A program made the translations under genes and the position numbers. From contig NZ_PDJH01000001.1 in NCBI RefSeq assembly GCF_002564025.1, forward strand, positions 1,674,001 through 1,738,000: a stretch of DNA of 64,000 nucleotides, given 5' to 3'. The first letter of the stretch is position 1, and each line of letters starts with the position of its first letter. This stretch comes from Flavimobilis soli. GTDB taxonomy: Bacteria; Actinomycetota; Actinomycetes; Actinomycetales; Cellulomonadaceae. Of the stretch, positions 8,720 to 16,745 are shown piece after piece. The notes beneath the pieces are model-generated. The model saw nothing but the letters and a program-made list of their open reading frames with translations, did not search any database and was not told the DNA's origin.

Positions 8720-9103
8720 ATGACCGTGATCGCAGCCGGGATCGGGGCGGCGCTGGCCGCTGCCGTGATCCACTTCCGCCGTGCCGGGCAGCGTGCGCTC
8801 GTCGTCGCGTGCATCGCCGTGATGGCGGTCCTCGTGGTCGTCGTCGCGTTCTCACGGATGGACAGCTCCGGCGAGGTGTCGAGCTACGGCGTCTTCGCGT
8901 TTGTCATCGTGTACTTCGCGCTCGACTACCGCGGCCGCAAGGCCGTCGAGGACAAGGAGGCCGCGGCGCAGGCGGCCGCCGAGGCCGACGGCGACGCTGC
9001 CCCTCAGCTTCCGGCCGTCGAAGCGGAGCCCGAGGCCGCTGCGCACCCGTCCGACGACACGACGCCCGAGGCGGACCCGACCGAAGACCCGCAGAGCCGC
9101 TGA
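8720..9103 (+). CDS. Small hypothetical membrane protein with acidic tail
   Basis: A 127-residue protein of unknown function. Two or three short hydrophobic segments occupy the first 70 residues (about 4-18, 26-44 and 54-68). A hydrophilic, strongly acidic Ala/Glu/Pro tail forms the second half and probably faces the cytoplasm. No family signature is recognised. It stands alone: upstream is the palindromic doublet behind hrpA, and downstream a 258-bp gap in which I find no convincing gene. Confidence 0.75.
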   Translation: MTVIAAGIGAALAAAVIHFRRAGQRALVVACIAVMAVLVVVVAFSRMDSSGEVSSYGVFAFVIVYFALDYRGRKAVEDKEAAAQAAAEADGDAAPQLPAVEAEPEAAAHPSDDTTPEADPTEDPQSR

Positions 9104-9349
9104 CCCCAGTGCCCGCGCGCCGTGCACGAACGAGACCGCACCGTGACCTCGCCGTGCCCGTGACCCGATAGCGTCGCAGGTGAGGCCGCGACGACGCGGC
9201 GACCGACGACGCAGGGGGCATCGTGGAGACACCGCGCAGTCCCCCGAGCTCCGCGCAGTCGCCTGAGCACCCGGCAGACGCCCGGGCGCCAGACCTCCAC
9301 GCGCCGGGCCGCAGGCGTATTGACCGGGCGCGACGCGCACGGCCGTGCC

Positions 9350-9355
9350 TACGGT
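9350..9355 (+). promoter_or_regulatory. Putative -10 box of the VOC gene
   Basis: TACGGT lies exactly 6 nt before the ATG of the VOC gene. No Shine-Dalgarno sequence is present, which suggests a leaderless transcript and supports this start over the in-frame TTG 42 nt upstream. Confidence 0.5.
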
Positions 9356-9361
9356 GTGGTC

Positions 9362-9799
9362 ATGGCAGCGACGGTGCGGCAGGTCCAGGTCACGTTCGAC
9401 TGCGCGGAGCCGGAGAGGCTCGCGCGCTTCTGGTGCGACGTCCTCGGGTACGTCATCCCTGACCCTCCCGACGGCTTCGCGGACTGGGACGAGTTCGACC
9501 GGGCGCTCCCGCCCGAGCACCAGGGTTCTGCGTTCGCGTGCCAGGACCCGTTCGGGGTCGGCCCGCGGCTGTTCTTCCAGCGCGTCCCCGAGGGCAAGGT
9601 CGTGAAGAACCGGGTGCACCTCGACGTGCGTGTGGGCAGCGGCCTCGTGGGTGCGGAGCGGCTCGCGGCGCTCATGGCGGAGAGCGACCGTCTCGTCGCG
9701 CTCGGCGCGACGCGGATCCGCGTCATGGAGGCGGACGGTATCGACGAGTCGTGCATCGTGATGCAGGACGTCGAGGGCAACGAGTTCTGCCTCGACTGA
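9362..9799 (+). CDS. VOC (glyoxalase-like) family protein
   Basis: A 145-residue protein with the vicinal-oxygen-chelate fold pattern: an early VTFDCAEPERLARFWCDVLGY block, a central PRLFFQRVPEGKVVKNRVHLDVRV block and a C-terminal MQDVEGNEFCLD block. This matches the actinobacterial glyoxalase-like subgroup. Members range from dioxygenases to drug-binding proteins, so the substrate cannot be named. The C-terminal Glu and the HLDV histidine are candidate metal ligands. A strong hairpin follows the stop. Confidence 0.88.
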   Translation: MAATVRQVQVTFDCAEPERLARFWCDVLGYVIPDPPDGFADWDEFDRALPPEHQGSAFACQDPFGVGPRLFFQRVPEGKVVKNRVHLDVRVGSGLVGAERLAALMAESDRLVALGATRIRVMEADGIDESCIVMQDVEGNEFCLD

Positions 9800-9811
9800 G
9801 CATGGACACAG

Positions 9812-9851
9812 CAGACGGACGCGGCCCCAGGGGGGGGACCGCGTCCGTCTG
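9812..9851 (+). terminator. GC-rich hairpin terminator
   Basis: Inverted repeat CAGACGGACGCGG (9812-9824) and CCGCGTCCGTCTG (9839-9851), a perfect 13-bp stem with a G-rich loop, placed just after the VOC stop and before the convergent small Cys protein. No U-tract follows, as is common for actinobacterial terminators; it could act on both strands. Confidence 0.7.
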
Positions 9852-9954
9852 TCGTCGAGCTGGCGTCGAGGCGTCACGCTCCGTGAGTTCCCCGGCGTCG
9901 GCGCACGTTCACGGGGTAGACGCCGAACCCGAGCTGCACCTCGGCCTCGCTGAG

Positions 9955-10176
9955 CTACGCGGAGGCACCTGGAACGGCGCACACCCCGCCCTCGCACGCC
10001 GCCCCGGCGTCGCCGAGCATCGCGAGACCGAAACCCGTCGGCGCGGCTGCGGGGGCGTCGTCGGGCGCCGCGGGCGCAGACTGCGCGACGGGGAACGCGG
10101 CGAGGATCGACACGACGTCGGGATCCGGGGGCGCGGCGACGGCGGCGACCTCGCCGCCCGTCGCGGCCGGCGTCAC
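9955..10176 (-). CDS. Small Cys-pair protein coupled to the DsbA-family gene
   Basis: A 73-residue protein of unknown function. Its GTG start overlaps the stop of the upstream oxidoreductase gene as GTGA, so it is probably translated by re-initiation. Most of it is Ala/Pro/Asp-rich. The end carries a compact motif with Cys61 and Cys66 in CEGGVCAVP. No signal peptide or membrane span is seen. The tight coupling to a FrnE-like thiol oxidoreductase and the Cys pair suggest a redox partner or substrate, which is an inference. It could instead be a non-functional 3-prime extension, but reading frame and codon bias continue to the stop. Confidence 0.6.
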   Translation of the reverse strand: MTPAATGGEVAAVAAPPDPDVVSILAAFPVAQSAPAAPDDAPAAAPTGFGLAMLGDAGAACEGGVCAVPGASA

Positions 10177-10862
10177 TCGGCCGCCCCGACGCGCTCGGCG
10201 ACGACCTGCTCGAGCACCTGCGCGAACGTCTCGGGCGCCTGCGCGCCCGAGACGCCGTAGCGGCCGTCGACGACGTAGAACGGGACGCCGGTGATGCCGA
10301 GCTGGCGCGCCTGCGCGATGTCGGCGTCGACCGCCGCCGCGTGGCGACGATCCTCGAGGGCTGCCGTGACGTCGTCGGCGTCGAGGCCGACCTCCGCCGC
10401 AAGACGCGCGAGCGTCTCCGGCTTGGCGACGTGCTCGCCCTCGGTGAAGTACGCGGCGAAGAGGCGCTCGAGCATCTCCTGCTGGAGGCCCGCAGCCTTG
10501 GCGTGGTGGAGCAGCTCGTGAGCACGCAGCGTCTTGGTGTGGCGCAGGCGGTCGAAGCGGAACTCGATGCCCTCGCCGGCGGCCATCTGCGTCATCTGGG
10601 CGAGCATCTGCTCGACCTGCGCGAGCGGCATGCCCTTGTGGTGCGCGAGGAAGTCGACCTCGGAACCGTCGAAGTCCTCGGGGGTGTCGGGCGCGAGCTC
10701 GTACGAGTGGTACTCGATCTCGACGGGGACGGCTGCGCCGCTCGCGGCGAACTGCTCGAGCCCTGCGGCGAGGCGGTGCTTGCCGACGTAGCACCAGGGG
10801 CACGCGACGTCCGACCAGACGTCGATCTTCAGGGGGGCAGCAGCGCTCTCGTCCGTGTTCAC
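10173..10862 (-). CDS. DsbA family (FrnE-like) oxidoreductase
   Basis: A 229-residue cytoplasmic thioredoxin-fold protein. The N-terminal segment IDVWSDVACPWCYVG places the CPWC active site at Cys21/Cys24, followed by the helical insertion and a C-terminal GITGVPFYVVDGRYGVSGAQ block with the cis-proline (GVPF). This is the FrnE/2-hydroxychromene isomerase-like subgroup of DsbA, known as cytosolic disulphide oxidoreductases linked to stress tolerance. The GTG start gives the normal family length; the longer upstream reading frame would run into the divergent gene and is rejected. It overlaps by 4 nt with the small Cys-pair gene downstream. Confidence 0.92.
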   Translation of the reverse strand: MNTDESAAAPLKIDVWSDVACPWCYVGKHRLAAGLEQFAASGAAVPVEIEYHSYELAPDTPEDFDGSEVDFLAHHKGMPLAQVEQMLAQMTQMAAGEGIEFRFDRLRHTKTLRAHELLHHAKAAGLQQEMLERLFAAYFTEGEHVAKPETLARLAAEVGLDADDVTAALEDRRHAAAVDADIAQARQLGITGVPFYVVDGRYGVSGAQAPETFAQVLEQVVAERVGAAE

Positions 10863-10989
10863 ACTCTGCTGAACAACGGCGCACGCCGGGTATTCCGACG
10901 CAAGGGTCGCAAGGCCCACAGGAGCGGTCGCCGGGGCCTGCGCCCCGGCATACGTTGTGCCCGACGACGGACGACAGGTGGGGTACGCG

Positions 10990-12723
10990 ATGTCTCGTTC
11001 ACGGACGCTTGCGATGGCGGTAGCGGCGGTCCTCGCCGCGACGCTCGGCGGGGTGCCGGCGGCGGCGGCGCCGCCGCTGCCCGCGGCCTCGGACGGAGGG
11101 CTCGTGGTGGCGCCGCCTGCCCCAGCCGAGCTGGCGCCGTCGGGCGAGCGGACGGCCTCGAGCCCTGCGGCCACCTCAGGCAGTGCGGCGGCCTCCGGCC
11201 GTGCGGCGGCGGACGGCGACGCTGGAGCGGCGTGGAGCGAGGCTGCGGCGGGCGCGGCAGCGAGCGGGGCGGTCGCCGCGTCGTGGGCGGACGGGCTGCT
11301 GCGGCGGTCCGTGACAATCGCGGACGTCATGGAGTCCACGTCGCCGAGCGCGGCTCAGCGCGTGACGCGCGCCGTCGCGACGCAGGACCTGGCGGCGCAG
11401 CGTCTCACCGCGACGATCACGTTCGCCGCGGCGCCGACGGCGTCCGGGAGCGCGCAGGTCTTCGTGTGGTTCGGCGTCTTCAGCGGGTCGTCGTGCTCAG
11501 CGCGGTCGGCGCTCGCCGTCGTCTCACACCCGGGTGGGGTCACCGAGGGCGCGCACCTGGCCGACGGCAAGCCCCCTCAGGAGTTCGCCGTCACGCGCAG
11601 CGAGAGCGGTTCGACGATCACGCTCACCTCGGCTGCGGCGTCGGTCTTCCGGTCAGCGTCGTTCGAGTGCGCGTGGGTCGATGTGCTCAGCGCCGACGGC
11701 GCGACGAGCTACCAGCGCTTCTACCCCGAGCGTCTCGTCGAGACGTACAAGCCGGCTCTCAGGATCGAGGGCGGGGAGCCCGTCAAGGCCGCCTACGCGG
11801 GCAAGTGGGCGACGCTGCGGCTCGACGTCCGCAACACCGGCCGCGGCCAGGCGAAGAACGTCAAGATCACCGCCAAGGGCACGAGCATGACCATCAAGAA
11901 GAAGTCGCGCTCGCTCGGCACGGTCGACGGTCGCTCGAGCAAGCCGGGCGTCGTCTACAAGGTCAAGCTCAAGGGCACGAAGCAACGCAAGATCACGTTC
12001 ACCGTGACCGCCGCCGGCGGCTACAAGACGACGAAGAGCTTCACGATCGCGCGCAAGCCCGCACCGAAGAAGTACAAGTCACTCTCGGGGCGGTTCTTCT
12101 GGGGATACCAGCCGACGACCCTCAGCTCGTCGCGTGGCTGGGACGTCACGACGATGCGGTTCCTCGACAAGCGCTGGGTGTACGTCGGCGACGCGAAGGG
12201 CCGCACACCTAAGTGCCGCAAGGTCACGAAGGCGTGCAAGAAGTACTCGTACGACGCGCGCCGCGGCGTCGCGAAGATCGGCAAGCAGAAGTTCAAGGTC
12301 ACCACCTACGGGTTCTCCTACCGCGTGGCGAAGGGCGACGACAAGTCCGTGTTCTCGCCTGCGACGCTCGCGAAGAAGGGCATGAAGATCAAGGCGGACC
12401 TGATCCACCAGGACTGGAGCGGGTTCTGCATGATCTCCTGCACGTCCTGGACGGACCGGCTCAGCCTGGCGAAGAACGGGCGGTTCGTGTGGGCGCACAC
12501 GTCGATCGGTAGCTGGCCTGGCCTCGGCTCGTACTGGAGCTCCGCGCCGCCGGACAAGCGCGGCACGTACAAGGTCGTGAAGAAGGGAGTGGTCGAGCTG
12601 CGTTACGCGAACGGGAAGAAGAAGCGCATGACGATCGCGATCGACCATGACGTGCGGGGCAAGGCGTCGCCTGCTGGCGCGGGCGTGATCCTGGGTCTGA
12701 CTAACTTCTACTTCCAGGACTGA
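10990..12723 (+). CDS. Secreted multidomain protein of unknown function
   Basis: A 577-residue protein with a clear Sec signal peptide (hydrophobic 5-20, Ala-rich cleavage near 22-25). Then come an Ala/Pro/Ser-rich region to about residue 110, a beta-rich domain (about 120-245), a CARDB/NEW3-like segment (about 250-355) with RLDVRNTGRGQAKNVKI, and a Lys/Tyr-rich C-terminal domain with several Cys pairs (CRKVTKAC, CMISC). No catalytic motif is recognised. A surface or secreted carbohydrate-binding or adhesion role is possible but unproven. The ATG follows an AGGTGGG ribosome site at good spacing. Confidence 0.8.
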   Translation: MSRSRTLAMAVAAVLAATLGGVPAAAAPPLPAASDGGLVVAPPAPAELAPSGERTASSPAATSGSAAASGRAAADGDAGAAWSEAAAGAAASGAVAASWADGLLRRSVTIADVMESTSPSAAQRVTRAVATQDLAAQRLTATITFAAAPTASGSAQVFVWFGVFSGSSCSARSALAVVSHPGGVTEGAHLADGKPPQEFAVTRSESGSTITLTSAAASVFRSASFECAWVDVLSADGATSYQRFYPERLVETYKPALRIEGGEPVKAAYAGKWATLRLDVRNTGRGQAKNVKITAKGTSMTIKKKSRSLGTVDGRSSKPGVVYKVKLKGTKQRKITFTVTAAGGYKTTKSFTIARKPAPKKYKSLSGRFFWGYQPTTLSSSRGWDVTTMRFLDKRWVYVGDAKGRTPKCRKVTKACKKYSYDARRGVAKIGKQKFKVTTYGFSYRVAKGDDKSVFSPATLAKKGMKIKADLIHQDWSGFCMISCTSWTDRLSLAKNGRFVWAHTSIGSWPGLGSYWSSAPPDKRGTYKVVKKGVVELRYANGKKKRMTIAIDHDVRGKASPAGAGVILGLTNFYFQD

Positions 12724-12800
12724 GGGAGCCGACCCTCCCTCTCTCGAGGGCGGGCACGGGCGGACGGGCGGGTGCTGCACCGCTGCGGCACCCTAGGACC

Positions 12801-13631
12801 ATGACCGCCGACGACGACGACGCAGCCGCCCGCGACCATCGCCTTCTTGGCCTGCTCGCCGCGGCCGGGGTGTCACTCTCGGCGGTGCTGCTGTTCGGGG
12901 TGCATGCGCGGCCGCTCGGGCACGTGGTGCTCGCTGCTGCGTTGGCGCTTGGTTTCGCGGCAGGACGCGAGCTCGGCAAGGACCTGCTGCTGATCGGGTT
13001 GGGGCTGGCGATCATCTCGACGACGTCGGTCGAGGCTGACCTGGACTGGGACCGGTATCTGCGGATCGGGGCGGTGCTGCTGGCGGCGGTCGCGGGGCCG
13101 TTCGCGGTGGACCGGTGGGTGTACCGGCGGCGCGTGATCCGCTTCCCGTGGCGCACGGGCGAGCGGTGGCCGACGGTCGACAAGTGGTACATGGTCGCGG
13201 TTCCGGTGATCGGCTGGCTGGTGCTGCCCTGGTACTTCATCCGGTCGGGCGCGTACGTGAACTGGCCGTCGATCGACGACGCCGGCGAGACGGCGCGCTT
13301 CTTCGTGGGCGTCAACGCGGTGGGCACGTGGGACGAGCTGTTCTTCATCTGCGTGTGCTTCACGCTGCTGCTGCGGCACTTCCCCGTGTGGCAGGCGAAC
13401 CTGCTCCAGGCGACGATCTTCGCGTCGTTCCTGTGGGAGCTCGGCTACCGCGAGTGGGGCCCGCTGCTGACCTTCCCGTTCGCCCTGATCCAGGGCGCGA
13501 TCTTCGCGCGCACCCGCTCCCTGACCCTGGTGCTGATCGTGCACCTGCTCTTCGACGCGATCGTCTTCATGGCGATCATGCACGCCCACGATCCGGGGCG
13601 GTTCGCGGTGTTCCCGCTCGTGGGGCGGTAG
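12801..13631 (+). CDS. CPBP-like intramembrane protein
   Basis: A 276-residue polytopic membrane protein with about eight hydrophobic segments. The C-terminal half resembles the CPBP/ABI (CAAX-protease-like) fold: GTWDELFFICVC stands where the EExxxR motif is expected, FLWELGYREWG is the middle block, and VHLLFDAI is a plausible last HxxxD motif. The usual double glutamate is reduced to a single Glu after Asp, so proteolytic activity is uncertain. CACCCT sits 6 nt before the ATG, consistent with a leaderless start. It converges on the NERD gene with a 10-nt gap. Confidence 0.7.
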   Translation: MTADDDDAAARDHRLLGLLAAAGVSLSAVLLFGVHARPLGHVVLAAALALGFAAGRELGKDLLLIGLGLAIISTTSVEADLDWDRYLRIGAVLLAAVAGPFAVDRWVYRRRVIRFPWRTGERWPTVDKWYMVAVPVIGWLVLPWYFIRSGAYVNWPSIDDAGETARFFVGVNAVGTWDELFFICVCFTLLLRHFPVWQANLLQATIFASFLWELGYREWGPLLTFPFALIQGAIFARTRSLTLVLIVHLLFDAIVFMAIMHAHDPGRFAVFPLVGR

Positions 13632-13641
13632 GCAGGCTCGG

Positions 13642-14583
13642 TCAGCCGGTCGACGTGGGCGCGGGGACCGCCCCGATGACCTGGCCGATGACGGTGCCGA
13701 TGAACTCGCCGATCGCGGGCCCATAGTTGATGAATGCGGGCAGCCCGACCAAGACCGCCAACAACCAGAGCACGATCTTCACGGCAGTGCCGGTCTTGCG
13801 CGAGCGCTTCATCTTGGCAGCCGGGCCTCGGTAGGCCGGACGGACGGCCTGCGGCCCTCGCGACCGCTGCCGAGGAGGCTTCGATTGCTGCTTCTGCTGA
13901 CGCGCCCGCGCTCGCTCGGCTCTTGGGCTGTGGTCCTGCCTGAGTTGGATGGCAATGTCGACGACGTCGTACGGGTTGAGCCGGGCGGGCAGTGCGAGCA
14001 GCCAGGGTCCGAGGTGTTCGCGACCCATGACGATGATCGGTCCGGCTGGTGTTGGCTCGGTGTCGTGCGCGGCGAGCGCCATGACGCCGCGGACGGACGA
14101 CCGCTGCTCGGGCCGTAGGAGCGCCGTGACGTCGGCCGCCTGGAGCGCGATGCTGTCGCACTCCTTGGTCTTGCTGTAGCCGGCGCACCTGAGCACGCCG
14201 TCGGTCACGGCGACGTCGCCGCTCCAGTTCTTCGTGTCGATGACGACGACGCCGCCCGGCCCGATCGCGACGTGGTCGATGTTGGCCTTCTGCCGCCCGG
14301 GCCAGCGGATGTCGTGCAGGAGCAACCAGCCGTAGCGCTCGAGGGCGCCAAGCGTGTACGCGACGAGGCGCTCGCCCTCCGCGCCCTGCGACCAGTTCTT
14401 CTGGGTGCGCAGGGCTCGCTCAAGCTCGGCTTCAGCAGCACTGTCGGTCGCTCCCGCGATCTCACGCTCACGCCGTAGCCGCTCGGCGCGAAGCGCAGCG
14501 CGCGACGCGACCTCCTCGGCTCCTTCGCCCGGCCCGCGATACTCGGTCACACACGACGAATCGGCACAATCGCGCGTCGGCAT
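13642..14583 (-). CDS. NERD-domain nuclease-related protein
   Basis: A 313-residue protein. After a charged N-terminus it has a NERD domain (about 70-185) with IDHVAIGPGGVVVIDTKNW carrying the Asp...Asp...Thr-Lys pattern of the restriction-endonuclease-like core. A basic Gln/Arg/Lys-rich linker and a C-terminal hydrophobic helix (about 268-300) end the protein, so it is probably membrane-anchored by its C-terminus. NERD proteins are presumed nucleases and occur in defence or DNA-processing contexts. It lies 21 nt downstream of the HNH nuclease gene on the same strand, so the two are likely one transcript. Confidence 0.88.
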   Translation of the reverse strand: MPTRDCADSSCVTEYRGPGEGAEEVASRAALRAERLRREREIAGATDSAAEAELERALRTQKNWSQGAEGERLVAYTLGALERYGWLLLHDIRWPGRQKANIDHVAIGPGGVVVIDTKNWSGDVAVTDGVLRCAGYSKTKECDSIALQAADVTALLRPEQRSSVRGVMALAAHDTEPTPAGPIIVMGREHLGPWLLALPARLNPYDVVDIAIQLRQDHSPRAERARARQQKQQSKPPRQRSRGPQAVRPAYRGPAAKMKRSRKTGTAVKIVLWLLAVLVGLPAFINYGPAIGEFIGTVIGQVIGAVPAPTSTG

Positions 14584-14604
14584 GAGCCCGGTCTTCGGCG
14601 GCGA

Positions 14605-15501
14605 TCAACTGGCGCGCGCGAACCCCTCGAATCGCTCGGCGAGATAATCCCGATTTGGCCGGTCAGCTGCCCGCTTGGGCACCACGAGCTTCCTGTCGTG
14701 CATCTCTTGCAAGCCATGGGTGAGCATCGGCCCATCGGAATCCTGAAGGACCTGCGGGCTGACCTTGACGACGTAGTCCGGCGTGATGCCAAGCATCTCA
14801 CGGTCATAAGCGACGTGGTGGATCTTGCACAGCGCCATGCCGTTGTCCGTCGTCGGCACACCCCGTTCGTCAGAGTCAGGGAGGATGTGGGCGGCGTCGA
14901 GGAGAGCGCTGTACTTGAGCTGGCACACGGCGCACCGGGACGAGTAGGCCACCATGATCCGAGTTCGGAACGCAGGCTGATGCAGCCGCTGCCGCGCGAG
15001 CCTCATCGCGTACTCCTTCTGCGCGTTCGACATTGAGGCAGGGTCTGGAATCAACGTGAGTGCCTCATCGAACGCGATGAGAAACGTCCGGGCGGAGGGA
15101 TCATCGCCGACGACGAACGCGGGAGCGACGGGCGTGTACACATTCGCCACTTCCTTGCGGAAAAAGATGATGGGATCGCGCGTCACGTAGGCGTTCCGCA
15201 ACTTGCGGTTGTCGCCGCCGTCAGGATCCCCGGCCCGGTATGCGTAGTGAATCAGGCCATCTTCCGACTCGAGATCGTCGTATGGGCCGTTCACCGTCGA
15301 CACGATCGAGAGCGTCGACGCAAAGTCTGCTGGGTTCCGGATGCCACGCGAGTAGTCGATAACAGGGAGCTTCTGGCCGCCCACGGTGAAGTTGAGAAGC
15401 TCCTCCCTGCGGAGGAAGCCCCCGTTCTCTTCCGCTCGCTGGTTCACCCAGTCGATCACCTGGAGGCGGAGAGCTCTTTCGACCGCCGAGTCCACTGACA
15501 T
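14605..15501 (-). CDS. HNH endonuclease (putative McrA/ScoMcrA-type restriction enzyme)
   Basis: A 298-residue protein. The C-terminal part carries a zinc-bound HNH module: CAVCQLKYSALLDAAHI, then NGMALCKIHHVAYD, giving the two Cys pairs and the catalytic His. The N-terminal 180 residues hold a conserved domain seen in actinobacterial HNH nucleases, possibly a modified-DNA-reading module like those of ScoMcrA proteins; that assignment is family memory, not proven here. The base composition is visibly less GC-rich than its neighbours, suggesting acquisition. With the NERD gene it forms a likely two-nuclease operon. The ATG is chosen because the conserved region begins immediately after it. Confidence 0.85.
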   Translation of the reverse strand: MSVDSAVERALRLQVIDWVNQRAEENGGFLRREELLNFTVGGQKLPVIDYSRGIRNPADFASTLSIVSTVNGPYDDLESEDGLIHYAYRAGDPDGGDNRKLRNAYVTRDPIIFFRKEVANVYTPVAPAFVVGDDPSARTFLIAFDEALTLIPDPASMSNAQKEYAMRLARQRLHQPAFRTRIMVAYSSRCAVCQLKYSALLDAAHILPDSDERGVPTTDNGMALCKIHHVAYDREMLGITPDYVVKVSPQVLQDSDGPMLTHGLQEMHDRKLVVPKRAADRPNRDYLAERFEGFARAS

Positions 15502-15611
15502 GACACCGATGGTGGCACTCGATGTACCGGAGTATCTAGCCGGCTCGCTCCTGGAATTCCTGCGGTCACCGGCGGTTCTACCTGGTACGGAATCGACCCT
15601 GGAGCCCACAC

Positions 15612-16652
15612 ATGCCCACCCCCTTCCCCCTCGAGCTCGGTCTCGACACGTTCGGCGACACGTCCACGGCCCCCGACGGCTCCCTGAGTTCGCACGCGCA
15701 GACGATCCGTGAGGTCGTCGAGCAGGGCGTTCTCGCTGATCAGGTGGGTCTCGACTTCATCGGGATCGGCGAGCACCACCGCCCCGACTTCGCGGTGTCC
15801 GCGCCGGACACGGTCGCGACCGCGATCGCCGCGCGCACCGAGCGCATCCACGTCGGCACGGCCGTCACGGTGCTGTCGTCGGAGGACCCGCTGCGTGTGT
15901 TCCAGCGGTTCTCGACGCTCAACGCGATCTCCGGCGGCCGCGCCGAGGTCATCCTGGGCCGCGGCTCGTTCATCGAGTCGTTCCCGCTGTTCGGCTACGA
16001 CCTCGACGACTACGAGATCCTCTTCGAGGAGAAGCTCGACCTGTTCATGCGCGCCCGCGCCCAGGAACCCATCACGTGGTCGGGCAAGACGCGCGCGCCG
16101 CTCGAGAACGCCGAGGTGTACCCGCACGTCGAGAGCGGCCTGCTCAAGGCGTGGATCGCCGTCGGCGGCTCGCCGCAGTCCGTGATCCGCACCGCGCAGC
16201 ACGGGCTGCCGCTCATGCTCGCCATCATCGGCGGTGAGCCGCTCGCGTTCGCGCAGTTCACCGACCTGTACCGTCGGGCGCTCGACCAGCTCGGCAACCC
16301 GCTCCAGCCGATCGGCGTGCACATGCCCGGCCACATCGCCGAGACCGACGAGCAGGCCATCGACGAAGCGTGGCCGTTCATCGCGCCGTACTTCTCGCGC
16401 ATCTTCGCGGAGCGCGGCGGCCGGCCCATCACCGAGGGCCAGTTCCGGCAGATGGTCGGCCCCGACGGCGCCTACGCGATCGGCAGCCCCGAGACCGTCG
16501 CGCGCAAGATCGCCCGCACCCTGCAGGGCCTCGGTGCGAGCCGCTTCGATCTCAAGTACGCCAACGGCAACATGCCGCACTCGATGCTCACGCGCTCGAT
16601 CGAGCTCTACGGCACCAAGGTCGCGCCGCTCGTCCGCGACATGCTCGCCTGA
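15612..16652 (+). CDS. LLM-class flavin-dependent oxidoreductase
   Basis: A 346-residue F420/FMN-dependent luciferase-like monooxygenase. Conserved blocks are LDFIGIGEHHRPDFAVSAP near residue 50, RIHVGTAVTVLSSEDPLRV, and ILGRGSFIESFPLFGYDLDDY. The length fits the bacterial-luciferase superfamily. The substrate is unknown; this branch is often annotated as alkane or probable oxidoreductase. The ATG follows a GGAG ribosome site. It is transcribed away from the HNH gene and ends at a bidirectional hairpin. Confidence 0.92.
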   Translation: MPTPFPLELGLDTFGDTSTAPDGSLSSHAQTIREVVEQGVLADQVGLDFIGIGEHHRPDFAVSAPDTVATAIAARTERIHVGTAVTVLSSEDPLRVFQRFSTLNAISGGRAEVILGRGSFIESFPLFGYDLDDYEILFEEKLDLFMRARAQEPITWSGKTRAPLENAEVYPHVESGLLKAWIAVGGSPQSVIRTAQHGLPLMLAIIGGEPLAFAQFTDLYRRALDQLGNPLQPIGVHMPGHIAETDEQAIDEAWPFIAPYFSRIFAERGGRPITEGQFRQMVGPDGAYAIGSPETVARKIARTLQGLGASRFDLKYANGNMPHSMLTRSIELYGTKVAPLVRDMLA

Positions 16653-16701
16653 GCACCGCCCGCCCTACGGACGCCGGGCGACGCCAGCCCCAGACAGCAC
16701 T

Positions 16702-16735
16702 CGACCCCGGCCCCGCACCCGCGGGACCGGGGTCG
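16702..16735. terminator. Bidirectional hairpin terminator
   Basis: CGACCCCGG (16702-16710) pairs perfectly with CCGGGGTCG (16727-16735). It lies in the short gap between two convergent stops (the LLM gene and the DUF3298 gene), so it can serve both strands. Confidence 0.75.
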
Positions 16736-16745
16736 GGCTACGTCG

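Noticed and set aside
9223..9462. A 79-codon plus-strand frame starting after AGGGGG
   Set aside because: It runs into the VOC gene in another frame, is Arg/Pro-rich and shows no domain; the VOC gene start is better supported.
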